A stretch of 64,000 bases of DNA, taken from NCBI RefSeq assembly GCF_002798015.1, contig NZ_PGTZ01000010.1, positions 62,001 to 126,000 on the forward strand, read 5' to 3'. This DNA comes from Luteimicrobium subarcticum (lineage in GTDB: Bacteria > Actinomycetota > Actinomycetes > Actinomycetales > Cellulomonadaceae). The notes under the pieces are model-generated. The model did no database searches. It worked only from the letters and a program-made list of their open reading frames with translations, and had not been told where the DNA came from. The position numbers and the translations under genes are program-made. How positions within the stretch are numbered: the stretch's first letter is position 1; each line of letters begins with the position of its first letter. Positions 17,721-26,089 of the stretch are shown here, in pieces.

Positions 17721-18593
17721 ATGACCAGCACGGCGAGCACCCACCCCATCCACCCGACCACCCCAGGACGTCCCGGCACGCGACGACGAGGGCTGCGCGT
17801 CACCGCGATGGTCACCGGCTTCCTCGTCGTGATGCTGGCCGTGAACGCGGTCGCCGCGGCGCTGGACGACCCCGTGGCCGGCCTCGTCGTCGGACCGCTC
17901 CTCGGCGTCCTCGTCCTCGCGCTCTACCGGGTGGCCGTGCGCCGCGTGGAGGGGCACGAGGCCACCGACCTGCCCCGGACGCATCGCCGGTCCACGCTGC
18001 TGCGCGGCGTCTCGGGCGGGTGCACGCTCGCGACAGTCATGATCGGCGGGCTCGCGCTCGCCGGCGGTTACCGGATCACCGGGTGGGGCTCGGTGGGCGG
18101 CGCGGTCGCCGTCGTCGGGACGATGTGCGCGGTCGCCGTGACGGAGGAGGTCCTGTTCCGCGGGGTGGTGCTCCGGCTGCTCCAGGAGCGGTGGGGCACA
18201 GTCGTCGCGCTCGCCACGTCGGCGGTGCTGTTCGGCGGGATCCACCTGCTCAACCCCGGTGCGACGCTCGCCGGCGCCGTGGCGGTCGCCATCGAGGCGG
18301 GGCTCATGCTCGGCGCGGCGTACGTCGCGTCCGGAAACCTGTGGCTGCCGATCGGGCTGCATCTCGGCTGGAACGCCACGACCGTCGGTGTCTTCGGCAC
18401 CATCGGCTCCGGGGACGGTCCGACCGACGGGCTCGTGCGGTCCGAGACGCCTGGGGCCACGTGGCTCACGGGCGGCACGTTCGGCCCCGAGGCCGGCGTC
18501 GTCGCGGTGGTCGTGTGCTCGCTCGTCACGGTCCTGCTCCTCGTCGTCGCGCACCGGCGCGGCCGGATCGTGCCCCGCCCACGCCGAGCCTGA
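17721..18593 (+). CDS. CPBP family intramembrane glutamic endopeptidase
   Basis: The 290-residue membrane protein shows the CPBP/Abi motifs: EEVLFRG (E142-E143), H175 in FGGIHLLN and H214 in HLGWN, which form the intramembrane active site of Rce1-like proteases. It has about eight hydrophobic segments. ATG 17721 is preceded by GACAGGAGCG. It follows a two-component system in the same orientation and ends before a strong hairpin. Its roles in bacteria are mostly unproven (bacteriocin immunity, processing of prenylated or membrane substrates). Confidence 0.92.
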   Translation: MTSTASTHPIHPTTPGRPGTRRRGLRVTAMVTGFLVVMLAVNAVAAALDDPVAGLVVGPLLGVLVLALYRVAVRRVEGHEATDLPRTHRRSTLLRGVSGGCTLATVMIGGLALAGGYRITGWGSVGGAVAVVGTMCAVAVTEEVLFRGVVLRLLQERWGTVVALATSAVLFGGIHLLNPGATLAGAVAVAIEAGLMLGAAYVASGNLWLPIGLHLGWNATTVGVFGTIGSGDGPTDGLVRSETPGATWLTGGTFGPEAGVVAVVVCSLVTVLLLVVAHRRGRIVPRPRRA

Positions 18594-18622
18594 ACCTGCC
18601 CGGACCCTGCCCTCACGCCGCC

Positions 18623-18656
18623 GTGCCCGTCGTCCTACGCTGAGGACGGCGGGCAC
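18623..18656 (+). terminator. Hairpin terminator after the CPBP gene
   Basis: A 14-bp stem with one G-T pair (arm GTGCCCGTCGTCCT) and a 6-nt loop lies 30 nt after the CPBP stop, just before the VOC gene promoter. Confidence 0.7.
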
Positions 18657-18685
18657 CGACGTCCGTCCCGACCGGTGGAGGCGTC

Positions 18686-19048
18686 ATGGCACACGGCGAC
18701 ATCACGCACATCGACATCCCCGTCACCGACCTCGCGTCGGCGACGGAGTTCTACAGCGGCCTGTTCGGCTGGCAGATCGCGGCACCGCCCGGCTTCGAGG
18801 GCTACCCCATGTGGCGGGCACCGAACCAGATCAGCGGCGGTGGGCTCGCCCCGCGCAGCGAGGGGTTCACGCAGCCCCGCAGCTACGTCGAGGTGGACTC
18901 GATCGACGACACGCTCGCGAAGGCGACCGAGCTCGGCGGGACCGTCCTCATGGCGAAGTCCGAGATCACGGACACCAGCTGGTGGGCCGTGATCGCCGAC
19001 GCCGACGGCAACGCGATCGGGCTCTACGAGGGGACGACCGAGGTCTGA
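18686..19048 (+). CDS. VOC family protein (glyoxalase-like)
   Basis: This 120-residue single VOC domain starts MAHGDITHIDIPVTDLASAT, continues EFYSGLFGWQ and ends DADGNAIGLYEGTTEV. The metal-site positions are His at ITHIDIP and Glu at GLYEG. A GGAGG lies seven nt before the ATG. Its 3' end overlaps the convergent MATE gene by 25 bp. The substrate is unknown. Confidence 0.9.
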   Translation: MAHGDITHIDIPVTDLASATEFYSGLFGWQIAAPPGFEGYPMWRAPNQISGGGLAPRSEGFTQPRSYVEVDSIDDTLAKATELGGTVLMAKSEITDTSWWAVIADADGNAIGLYEGTTEV

Positions 19049-20451
19049 CGCGCCGCCGCAGCGTCTCGGCCGACGAGCCGCCGCAGGACGACGAGCGCGA
19101 CGGCGGCCGCCGCCGCCTCGCCGGCCGCGAGCGCCACCCACGTCTGGATCACCCCGAGCCGCCCGAGGACGACCACGAGCGGCACCTTGAGCACGAGCAG
19201 CGTGCCGAGCGAGATGACGTACGACGGTCGGGGGCGCCCGATCGCCTGGAAGTACGCGGAGACGAGCGGCGCGACTCCCGCCGCGGCGATGCCCACCGCG
19301 AGGACGCGCAGCGCGTCCGCCCCGGTGTCGACGACCGCGGGGGCGTCCACGAACACACCGACGAGCGGCCGGGCGAGCGCGACGAGGACGACCGCGACGG
19401 CGACGCTGTAGACGACGGTCGAGCGCAGGGCGAGGGTGCGCGCGCGTCCGACGCGCGCACGCAGCCCGGCGCCCGCGTTGTAGCCGACGACGGGCTGGAG
19501 CCCTTGGCTGATGCCCACCTGCGGCATGGTCGCGAACGTCTGGAGCCGCGCGCACACCGCGTACGCGGCGAGCGCGACCGCTCCCCCCGCGGCCCCGCCG
19601 GCGTGCGACAGGCTCGTGTTGACGAGCACCGTGAGCAGCGTCGCCCCGAAGCCCGCGAGGAACGACGGCGCGCCGACGCCGAACAGCGCGCGCACGACGG
19701 CCGCGCGGGGGCGCAGCTCGCGCAGCCCGACGCGATAGGGCCGCCCGCGCTGGACGAAGAAGAACCACACGCTCATCCCGGCGGACACGGCCTGCCCGCC
19801 CACGGTCCCCAGCGCGGCCCCGCGGACGCCGAGGTGCATCCCGTAGATGAACAGCGGGTCGAGCACGATCTGCACGACGACGGGCACGACCCACAGCATC
19901 GTCGAGAACCGCATGCGGCCCTCCGCGCGCACGAGCGACGAGAAGCCCGTCGACACGGCCGCACCGGCGAGCAGGACGACCGCGTAGTCCCGGGCGAGGT
20001 CATGGGTGGCGGCGTCGACGCCGAGGAGCGCGAGCAGCGGGTCGAGCAGCAGCAGCCCGCCGACGGTGGTCGCGAGAGCAGCCGCCCAGAACACCGCGAA
20101 CGCATTGCCGGCGGCGACGGCTGCCCGCTCGGTTCGCCCGGCGCCGAGCGCGCGGGACACCAGGGACGCTCCGCCCACCCCGACGGCGGTCGAGACCGCA
20201 CCGAGCCCGAGGAGCACGGGGGCGACGAGGTTGACCGCGGCCACCGCGGTCGCCCCGACGCCTCGTGCGACGAACCACGCGTTGGTGAGCGCGTAGATCC
20301 CGTAGACGCCGACCGACAGCGTCGTCTGGGAGCACGCGTGCCACAGCAGGCGTCCGACGGGCTGCGTCCCGAGCGCGGCAGCGGCGGTGCCGGGTCGGAC
20401 GGCCGGCGCGTCGCGGGCCGGCCGCCCGGGGGCGTCGTCAGGCGGCGCCAT
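19024..20451 (-). CDS. MATE family efflux transporter
   Basis: The 475-residue, 12-TM transporter has internal two-fold similarity. Typical MATE segments are TNAWFVARGVGATAVAAVNL, GGASLVSRALGAG and, in the second half, MPQVGISQGLQPVVGYNAGA. It exports cationic drugs or metabolites in exchange for Na+ or H+. The ATG at 20451 lies inside the end of the upstream phosphotransferase gene (14-bp overlap), so the two are co-transcribed. That pairing hints at a shared xenobiotic or resistance role (inference). Confidence 0.93.
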   Translation of the reverse strand: MAPPDDAPGRPARDAPAVRPGTAAAALGTQPVGRLLWHACSQTTLSVGVYGIYALTNAWFVARGVGATAVAAVNLVAPVLLGLGAVSTAVGVGGASLVSRALGAGRTERAAVAAGNAFAVFWAAALATTVGGLLLLDPLLALLGVDAATHDLARDYAVVLLAGAAVSTGFSSLVRAEGRMRFSTMLWVVPVVVQIVLDPLFIYGMHLGVRGAALGTVGGQAVSAGMSVWFFFVQRGRPYRVGLRELRPRAAVVRALFGVGAPSFLAGFGATLLTVLVNTSLSHAGGAAGGAVALAAYAVCARLQTFATMPQVGISQGLQPVVGYNAGAGLRARVGRARTLALRSTVVYSVAVAVVLVALARPLVGVFVDAPAVVDTGADALRVLAVGIAAAGVAPLVSAYFQAIGRPRPSYVISLGTLLVLKVPLVVVLGRLGVIQTWVALAAGEAAAAAVALVVLRRLVGRDAAAARQTSVVPS

Positions 20452-21427
20452 GCCCGAGCAGCGCGAGCGTCTCGTCGAGCTGTCCCCGCGCCCAGTCGTA
20501 CTGCTGGGTGTCGGTGTGCCCGCGATAGACGGTCTCGATCACCATGATGAGGACGAGGTGCAGGCAGTAGAGCCGGCGGCGGACCGTCTCGTTCTCGGTG
20601 AGCTCGCCCCAGCCGTAGCCGCGGACGAAGGGGGCCGGGTCGCCGAACGCGGGCAGCTGCGTCCCGACGAACCCCGCCTCCATGAGCGGGTCGCCGTACA
20701 GGGCGCGCTCGTGGTCGATGATGCACGCGATCTTCCCGTCGCGGACCATGACGTTCGAGTCCCACAGGTCCCACTCGACGAACCGCGGCTCGGTGACGGC
20801 GTCGAGCGCGTCCGCGTGGGCGGCGACGACGGCGCGCACGTCGTCGTAGGAGTGGCCGATGTCGACGCGGCGGCGCTCGCCGTCGGCGAGGACGTCGTCC
20901 ATGATCTGCCCGAACGCGGCACGCCAGGTGGTGTGGCCGGGGCCGGCGACCGGGCCGAACCAGTCGCCCCGGATGCTGTTGAGCTCGCGGTTCGCGGTGC
21001 CGAGCTGCTCCATGCAGTCCTCGCGCACGGCGGGGTCGAGGGTGTCCTTGACGATGCCGAGGTTGTCGCCGTCGACGAACGGCATGAAGAAGTAGGGCGC
21101 GTCGACGAGCTCGCACGACGTGTCGGCGACGTGCACCGGGGGCACCGGCACGTCGGTCTGCGCGGTGATCATCGCGAGCGACGCGAGCTCGATGCCCATC
21201 GCGCCGTGCTCGTAGGTCATGACCTCGACCCCGGGCGGCGGCGCGATCTTCAGGACGACGTCGCGGCCGTCGCGCAGCCGGATCCGGTAGGCGACGTTGA
21301 ACCAGCCGTGGCCGAGCTCGTCGGCCCAGCCGTCGGGCTCGGTCGGCACCGCGTCGGGGCCGTACGCACGCTCGACCATGGCGGCGAGGGTGTCGTACGT
21401 CTGGCGGTTCTTGGTGATGCTCTCCAC
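20438..21427 (-). CDS. Phosphotransferase family protein (APH-like kinase)
   Basis: The 329-residue APH/ChoK-fold protein has an N-lobe with NVAYRIRLRDGRDVVLKIAP (ATP-binding Lys). The catalytic loop reads FVEWDLWDSNVM, where Glu replaces the His of HxDxxxxN but Asp and Asn are kept. The metal Asp lies in IIDHERALYGDP. It probably phosphorylates a small alcohol such as an aminoglycoside, macrolide, choline or homoserine; the sequence does not say which. The start GTG 21427 has AGGAG at ideal spacing. It is coupled with the MATE exporter. Confidence 0.88.
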   Translation of the reverse strand: MESITKNRQTYDTLAAMVERAYGPDAVPTEPDGWADELGHGWFNVAYRIRLRDGRDVVLKIAPPPGVEVMTYEHGAMGIELASLAMITAQTDVPVPPVHVADTSCELVDAPYFFMPFVDGDNLGIVKDTLDPAVREDCMEQLGTANRELNSIRGDWFGPVAGPGHTTWRAAFGQIMDDVLADGERRRVDIGHSYDDVRAVVAAHADALDAVTEPRFVEWDLWDSNVMVRDGKIACIIDHERALYGDPLMEAGFVGTQLPAFGDPAPFVRGYGWGELTENETVRRRLYCLHLVLIMVIETVYRGHTDTQQYDWARGQLDETLALLGHGAA

Positions 21428-21444
21428 GCCGTGCTCCTGGGTCG

Positions 21445-21482
21445 GTCGTCCTTCGTCGGACGACAGGATCGAATCGATTCGA
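21445..21482 (-). promoter_or_regulatory. Two adjacent dyads upstream of the phosphotransferase-MATE unit
   Basis: TCGAATCGATTCGA (21469-21482) is a perfect 14-bp palindrome with a central CG, in the style of LacI-family operators. GTCGTCC-N6-GGACGAC (21445-21464) is a 7-bp inverted repeat next to it. Both lie in the 59-bp gap before GTG 21427. No LacI gene is in view, so the regulator is unknown. Confidence 0.55.
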
Positions 21483-21486
21483 CACT

Positions 21487-22683
21487 CTAGTTGACGGTGC
21501 GTCGCTCCCGCAGCGCCCCCGACAGTGCGACCGCCGCGACGCCGACGACGACCAGCGTGCACAGCCCCCACCGCAGCCCGACGGCACCCGCGATCGAGCC
21601 GATGATCGGGCTCGTCACGAGGAAGCCGACGCGCATGAGCCAGCTGACGATCGTCACCCCCGCACCCTGGCTGACCCCCGGGAGCCGCGCCGCTGCCGTC
21701 AGCGCGCTCGGCACCAGGGTCGCCGACCCGTACCCGGCGAGCGCGAGCCCGACGAACAGCACCGCCGGCGAGTGCGCGGTCACGACGACGAGCCCGCCCA
21801 CCGCGATGAGGACGCCACCCACGAACGCGACCCGGGACCGGCCGAACCGGTGGATCAGCAGGTCGCCCGTGAAGCGTCCGACGCACTGGCTGCCGATCGT
21901 CACCGTGAACGCGAGGCCCGCGACGCCCACCGAGAGCCCGCCGATCCGGACGCCCGCGAGCGCCGCCCAGTTGTTCGCGACGTCCTCGACCATGGTCCCG
22001 CAGATCGCGATGACGACGAGGGGCAGCGCCGCGAGCAGCGCCGTGCGCCACACGCGTCCGCGGGCAGGCGCGTCGTCCGCGGGCTCGGGCGCCTGCTCCG
22101 GGGCGCTCGCCCACGGCCCGATGAGGACGCCGCCGAGCGCGACCAGACCGACGCACACCACCGCGACCCCGACGAGGTAGCCGCGCATGCTCAGCCCGCT
22201 CGCCGCGGCGGCGGTGGACAGCGCACCGCTCGCCACACCGCCGAGGCTCCACAGAGCGTGCATCGACGAGAGGATCGAGCGGCCCACCGCGTCCTGCACC
22301 CGGATGCCCGCGACGTTCTGCGCGACGTCGACGACGGCGTCGAAGAAGCCCGCGAGGAAGATCGCGACCGCGAACCAGGCGGCGCTCGGCGCCCACGCCG
22401 CGCTCGCGATCGCAGCCGCCAGCAGCACCGTGCCCACCACCGCGACGCGGACCGGCCCGAAGCGGGCGATGAGCGGCGCGGGCAGAGCCGACGACACCAG
22501 CGCCCCGACCGCGAACGACGCCACCACGAACCCGAACTCCGCGGGGCTCAGGTGCAGGCGGTCCACCATGATCGGGTACCACGGCAGGAGCGCCGCGAAC
22601 ACCGCGCCGTTGCTCGCGAACATCGTCCCGACGCCCAGGGCGGGGCGCAGGCCCCCGGTCGTCGTCTGCGTCTCGGTCGTCAC
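21487..22683 (-). CDS. MFS transporter (12 TM)
   Basis: The protein is 398 residues with about 12 transmembrane helices. GGLRPALGVGTMFASNGAVF leads the first helix, and PLIARFGPVRVAVVG lies in the loop 2-3 position. The second half mirrors this with GDLLIHRFGRSRVAFVGG. I chose GTG 22683 because the longer option (TTG 22719) would overlap the divergent deoR start. The DeoR-type regulator next door suggests control of this transporter by a sugar-phosphate-like effector (inference). Confidence 0.88.
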   Translation of the reverse strand: MTTETQTTTGGLRPALGVGTMFASNGAVFAALLPWYPIMVDRLHLSPAEFGFVVASFAVGALVSSALPAPLIARFGPVRVAVVGTVLLAAAIASAAWAPSAAWFAVAIFLAGFFDAVVDVAQNVAGIRVQDAVGRSILSSMHALWSLGGVASGALSTAAAASGLSMRGYLVGVAVVCVGLVALGGVLIGPWASAPEQAPEPADDAPARGRVWRTALLAALPLVVIAICGTMVEDVANNWAALAGVRIGGLSVGVAGLAFTVTIGSQCVGRFTGDLLIHRFGRSRVAFVGGVLIAVGGLVVVTAHSPAVLFVGLALAGYGSATLVPSALTAAARLPGVSQGAGVTIVSWLMRVGFLVTSPIIGSIAGAVGLRWGLCTLVVVGVAAVALSGALRERRTVN

Positions 22684-22706
22684 GCCGCGCACGCTAGGAG
22701 CCACAA

Positions 22707-22744
22707 TGATCACGTGCAACGATCAGAACGGCACCGAGTGATCA
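22707..22744. promoter_or_regulatory. TGATCA-repeat operator between MFS and deoR
   Basis: TGATCA occurs at 22707 and 22739 and CGATCA at 22720, clustered around the start of the DeoR-type gene and 25 bp from the divergent MFS start. Repeated short palindromes of this kind are usual for DeoR-family operators. Confidence 0.5.
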
Positions 22745-23490
22745 TCCGGGCTGTCGGCGGCGGCTCGGGCGTCGGCACGACACGGACGATCGCCGAGCTG
22801 GCCGAGCTCACCGGGCTCTCCCCCGTCACGATCCGGCGCGACCTCACCGAGCTTGCCGCGCAGGGCGCCGTCCGGCGTGTCCGCGGCGGGGCCGCCCCCG
22901 CACCCACGCGGGGCACCCCGTACCCCTTCGGTCTCCGGGAGACCGAGGACGCCGACGCCAAGCACGCGCTCGCCCGCGAGGCCGCGACGCTGGTGCGCCC
23001 CGGCGACTCCGTGCTCGTCGACAACGGGACGACCGCGCTCGCCGTCGCCCGCGAGCTCGCCGGCGTCGGCGTGACCGCCCTCGCGCTCTCGCTGCACGCC
23101 GCGGCCGCCCTCGCGTCGAAGCCGGGCAACCAGGTGGTCGTCCCGGGCGGGACCTTACGGACCGACGACCTCACGTTCGCGGGCGCGGCCGCCCTCGAGG
23201 CCGTGCGCGGCATGCGGTTCGACGTCGCGATCCTGGGGGCGTGCGCCGCCGACCCCGACAGCGGCCTCACCGTCGCCGAGTGGGACGACGCCCAGGTCAA
23301 GCGGGCAGCGATCGCCGCAGCGCAGCGGGTCGTGCTGGTCGCCACCGCCGACAAGTTCGCCCGGACCGCGGCCTACCGGTTCGGCACGCTCGCGGACCTG
23401 GACGTCGTCGTGAGCACCGGCGTGCCCGTCACGGTCGCGCACGAGGCGCGCGAGCTGGGCATCGACGTGCGTGACGTGCCCTGTGCCTAG
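22714..23490 (+). CDS. DeoR/GlpR family transcriptional regulator
   Basis: The 258-residue regulator has the DeoR N-terminal HTH IAELAELTGLSPVTIRRDLT (about residues 24-43) and the wing AVRRVRGGA. The sensor domain resembles phosphosugar isomerases (DSVLVDNGTTALAVARELAG; VVPGGTL; EWDDAQVKRA). The start GTG 22714 gives VQRSERHRVII, the normal short N-terminus. It probably represses the divergent MFS gene and itself. Confidence 0.92.
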   Translation: MQRSERHRVIIRAVGGGSGVGTTRTIAELAELTGLSPVTIRRDLTELAAQGAVRRVRGGAAPAPTRGTPYPFGLRETEDADAKHALAREAATLVRPGDSVLVDNGTTALAVARELAGVGVTALALSLHAAAALASKPGNQVVVPGGTLRTDDLTFAGAAALEAVRGMRFDVAILGACAADPDSGLTVAEWDDAQVKRAAIAAAQRVVLVATADKFARTAAYRFGTLADLDVVVSTGVPVTVAHEARELGIDVRDVPCA

Positions 23491-23500
23491 GATCGCGACC

Positions 23501-24097
23501 ATGCCGACCGACCGGGCTGCGCGGCAGCCGAGCGCGCGCGACGGCGCGAACCGTGACCGCATCCTCGCTGCGGCGCGACGCCGGTTCGGGTCGGGCGGGC
23601 TGCGGGCGACGACGCTTCGCTCGATCGCCGCGGACGCGGGCGTCGACGTCGCGCTGGTCGCGTACTACTTCGGCAGCAAGGACGGTCTGTTCGCCGCCAC
23701 GCTCGAGCTCCCGCACGAGGGCCCGGACGCTGTGGCATCTGCGCTGTCGGCACCGGCGGAGCAGCAGGGCGAGCAGCTCGCGCGTGCCTACCTGTCGCTC
23801 TGGGAGGACCCGGCGACGAGCGGCCAGATGCTCGTCCTGACCCGGTCCGCGCTGGGCAGCGAGGCCGCGTCCGACCGGGTGCGGACCCTGATCTCGACGC
23901 TCCTCGGCGGCCCGACGGTCGCGGCGCTGGTCGCCGGGCGGACCGTTGGCTTCGCGCTCGCGATGAGCCACCTCGCCGGTGTCGCGGTCACGCGCTACGT
24001 CGCGCGACTTCCCGTCATGGTCGCGCTGCCGTTCGACGAGCTCGTCGCCCGCGTCGCACCCGCTGTGCAGGCGCACCTCGACACCGCGGACAGCTGA
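23501..24097 (+). CDS. TetR family regulator of the downstream ABC exporter
   Basis: The 198-residue protein has an N-terminal TetR HTH: NRDRILAAARRRFGSGGLRA, then TTLRSIAADAGVDVALVAYY, ending FGSKDGLF. The C-terminal domain is the TetR_C type common in actinobacteria. ATG 23501 lies 10 nt after the deoR stop. It precedes the permease gene by 61 nt, and a TTCAAC-AACG-GTTGAA dyad lies in that gap, the likely operator. Confidence 0.92.
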   Translation: MPTDRAARQPSARDGANRDRILAAARRRFGSGGLRATTLRSIAADAGVDVALVAYYFGSKDGLFAATLELPHEGPDAVASALSAPAEQQGEQLARAYLSLWEDPATSGQMLVLTRSALGSEAASDRVRTLISTLLGGPTVAALVAGRTVGFALAMSHLAGVAVTRYVARLPVMVALPFDELVARVAPAVQAHLDTADS

Positions 24098-24111
24098 CGG
24101 ACACGCCGTCG

Positions 24112-24127
24112 TTCAACAACGGTTGAA
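24112..24127 (+). promoter_or_regulatory. Candidate TetR operator before the ABC operon
   Basis: A perfect 6-bp inverted repeat, TTCAAC-N4-GTTGAA, lies 32 bp before the permease ATG. It is one of the few AT-containing stretches nearby, in the right place for a TetR repressor site. Confidence 0.6.
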
Positions 24128-24158
24128 GAACGGGCCGCGCGGCCCTAGCGTGCTGTCC

Positions 24159-25247
24159 ATGAAGGCGATGATCGTCAAGGAGTTCCGTGAGCTCGTCCGC
24201 GACCGCCGGACCGTCGCGCTCCTGGTAGCGCTCCCCCTGCTGCTCCTCGTGATCTTCGGATACGCAGCCAACTTCTACGTCGACAGCGTGTCGACAGCGG
24301 TAGTCGGCCCGCAGGCCGAGCAGGTCGCGAAGGCCCTGCCCGACTACTTCGACGTCACGACGGTCGAACCCGGCGACGACAAGGCCGACGCCACGGAGCT
24401 GCTGCGCGACGACAGGGTCGACGTCGCGCTCGTCACCGGCGGGTCGTCGGTCCAGGCGCTCGTCGACGGCTCCAACCTGTTTGCCGCCCAGTCGAGCGTC
24501 GCCGCCCTCAAGACGTCCGGCAAGGACGTCGACGTCGACATCCTGTTCAACCCCGACCTCACGACCGCGTGGGTCATGGTGCCCGCCATCATCGGCCTCA
24601 TCCTGACGTTCATCGGCACGATCATCACGAGCATCGGGCTCGTCCGGGAGCGCGAGGCCGGGACGCTCGACCAGCTTGCCGTCATGCCGATCAAGCCCAG
24701 CACCGTGATCCTGGGCAAGATCACCCCGTACTTCCTGCTGGCGGCGCTCGACATGACGGTCGTCACCCTGCTCGGCATGTGGCTGTTCGACGTCCCGTTC
24801 AACGGCAACGTCCTGACGTTCGCGCTCGGTGCCGCGATCTTCCTGTTCGTCGTGCTCGGGATCGGCGTCTTCATCTCGACCATCTCGCAGACAGCGGGCC
24901 AGGCGATCCAGACCGCCTTCTTCGTCCTCATGCCGCAGATCCTGCTGTCCGGCATGATCTTCCCGCTCGAAGCGATGGCGGCCGGAGTCCGATGGATCGG
25001 CTACCTGCTGCCCCTCACCTACTTCACGATGCTCTCGCAAGGCATCATGCTCCGCGGCGCGCCGATCAGCTCGCTGTGGTTGCCGCTCGTCGTCCTCGCC
25101 CTCATGGCCGTCGTCGTGTTCACGGCGGCCACCCTGCGGTTCCGCCGCGACCTCGCCCCCGAACGCCGTGCGAAGAAGAACCGCACGACCGACGACCCGA
25201 CGTCGTCGGCCGCCGGGGCGACGCCGACGACCGGTGGTGCGGCATGA
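24159..25247 (+). CDS. ABC-2 type permease
   Basis: The 362-residue permease has TM1 at about residues 22-42 (VALLVALPLLLLVIFGYAAN). A periplasmic domain of about 130 residues contains the FNPDLTTAWVMVPAIIGLIL entry to TM2. The coupling loop GLVREREAGTLDQLAVMPIK is diagnostic of YhhJ/YbhR exporters, and four more helices follow. The C-terminal tail is hydrophilic. It starts a three-gene coupled operon (ATGA overlaps) with two ATPases, matching the YbhFSR/YhhJ drug-efflux layout. Confidence 0.92.
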   Translation: MKAMIVKEFRELVRDRRTVALLVALPLLLLVIFGYAANFYVDSVSTAVVGPQAEQVAKALPDYFDVTTVEPGDDKADATELLRDDRVDVALVTGGSSVQALVDGSNLFAAQSSVAALKTSGKDVDVDILFNPDLTTAWVMVPAIIGLILTFIGTIITSIGLVREREAGTLDQLAVMPIKPSTVILGKITPYFLLAALDMTVVTLLGMWLFDVPFNGNVLTFALGAAIFLFVVLGIGVFISTISQTAGQAIQTAFFVLMPQILLSGMIFPLEAMAAGVRWIGYLLPLTYFTMLSQGIMLRGAPISSLWLPLVVLALMAVVVFTAATLRFRRDLAPERRAKKNRTTDDPTSSAAGATPTTGGAA

Positions 25248-26089
25248 CCTCGGGCGTCGAATCGGTCACGGTTCGCTTCGGTGACATCTCAGCGCTCGAC
25301 GACGTCACCGTCGAGGCGCGGCCAGGAACCGTCGTCGCGGTCGTGGGCGGGGACGGCGCCGGCAAGACCACCCTGCTGCGCACGCTCGTACGCGAGGTGC
25401 TCCCCGACTCCGGCGTGGTGCGGGCCCCGGCGAAGGCAGGGCTCGGCTTTCTGCCTGCGTCGGCGGGGAGCTGGGCGGGCCTCACGGTCACGCAGAACCT
25501 GGACTTCGCCGGCGGTGTGTACGGCCTGTCGGGCGAGACGCTCGCCGCCCGGCGCGCAGACCTCCTCGCCGGCGCCGACCTCACGTCCGCATCGGACCGG
25601 CTGGCGTCACAGCTCTCCGGCGGCATGCGTCGCAAGCTCGGGTTCTGCATGGCGATCGTGCACACGCCCGACCTCGTCGTCCTCGACGAGCCCAGCACCG
25701 GCGTGGACCCCGTCAGCCGCATCGACCTGTGGCGCATGATCTCCGAGACCGCCGCCGCAGGTGCCGCCGTCGTGATGTCGACCACCTACCTCGACGAAGC
25801 GGAGCGGGCCGGGCACCTCGTCGTGCTCGACGGCGGGCGGGTGCTCGTGCAGGGCTCGTGGGACGAGGTACGTGCCGGGTTCACGGGCGCCGTCACCCGC
25901 GCGGAGCTCGCGGTCCGCCCGCAGTGGTCGTGGCGGCGCGGCCGGGCCCGGCACGAGTACTGGCCCGGCGACGACCCGCCCGGTGGCCTCGAACGCGTCG
26001 AACCCGACCTGGAGGACATCGTGATCGCACTCTCGCTCGTCCACCGCGCTGAGGAAGTGGGCAGGACCGACGCGGGGACCGCCTCATGA
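25244..26089 (+). CDS. ABC transporter ATP-binding protein (first of two)
   Basis: The 281-residue ATPase has Walker A GGDGAGKTT (35-43), a complete signature LSGGM (124-128), Walker B LVVLDEPS and the D-loop GVD. A C-terminal tail of about 60 residues follows. It overlaps both neighbours by 4 nt. In this operon it carries the intact signature motif, so it is probably the catalytically dominant subunit of a heteromeric pair. Confidence 0.92.
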   Translation: MTSGVESVTVRFGDISALDDVTVEARPGTVVAVVGGDGAGKTTLLRTLVREVLPDSGVVRAPAKAGLGFLPASAGSWAGLTVTQNLDFAGGVYGLSGETLAARRADLLAGADLTSASDRLASQLSGGMRRKLGFCMAIVHTPDLVVLDEPSTGVDPVSRIDLWRMISETAAAGAAVVMSTTYLDEAERAGHLVVLDGGRVLVQGSWDEVRAGFTGAVTRAELAVRPQWSWRRGRARHEYWPGDDPPGGLERVEPDLEDIVIALSLVHRAEEVGRTDAGTAS

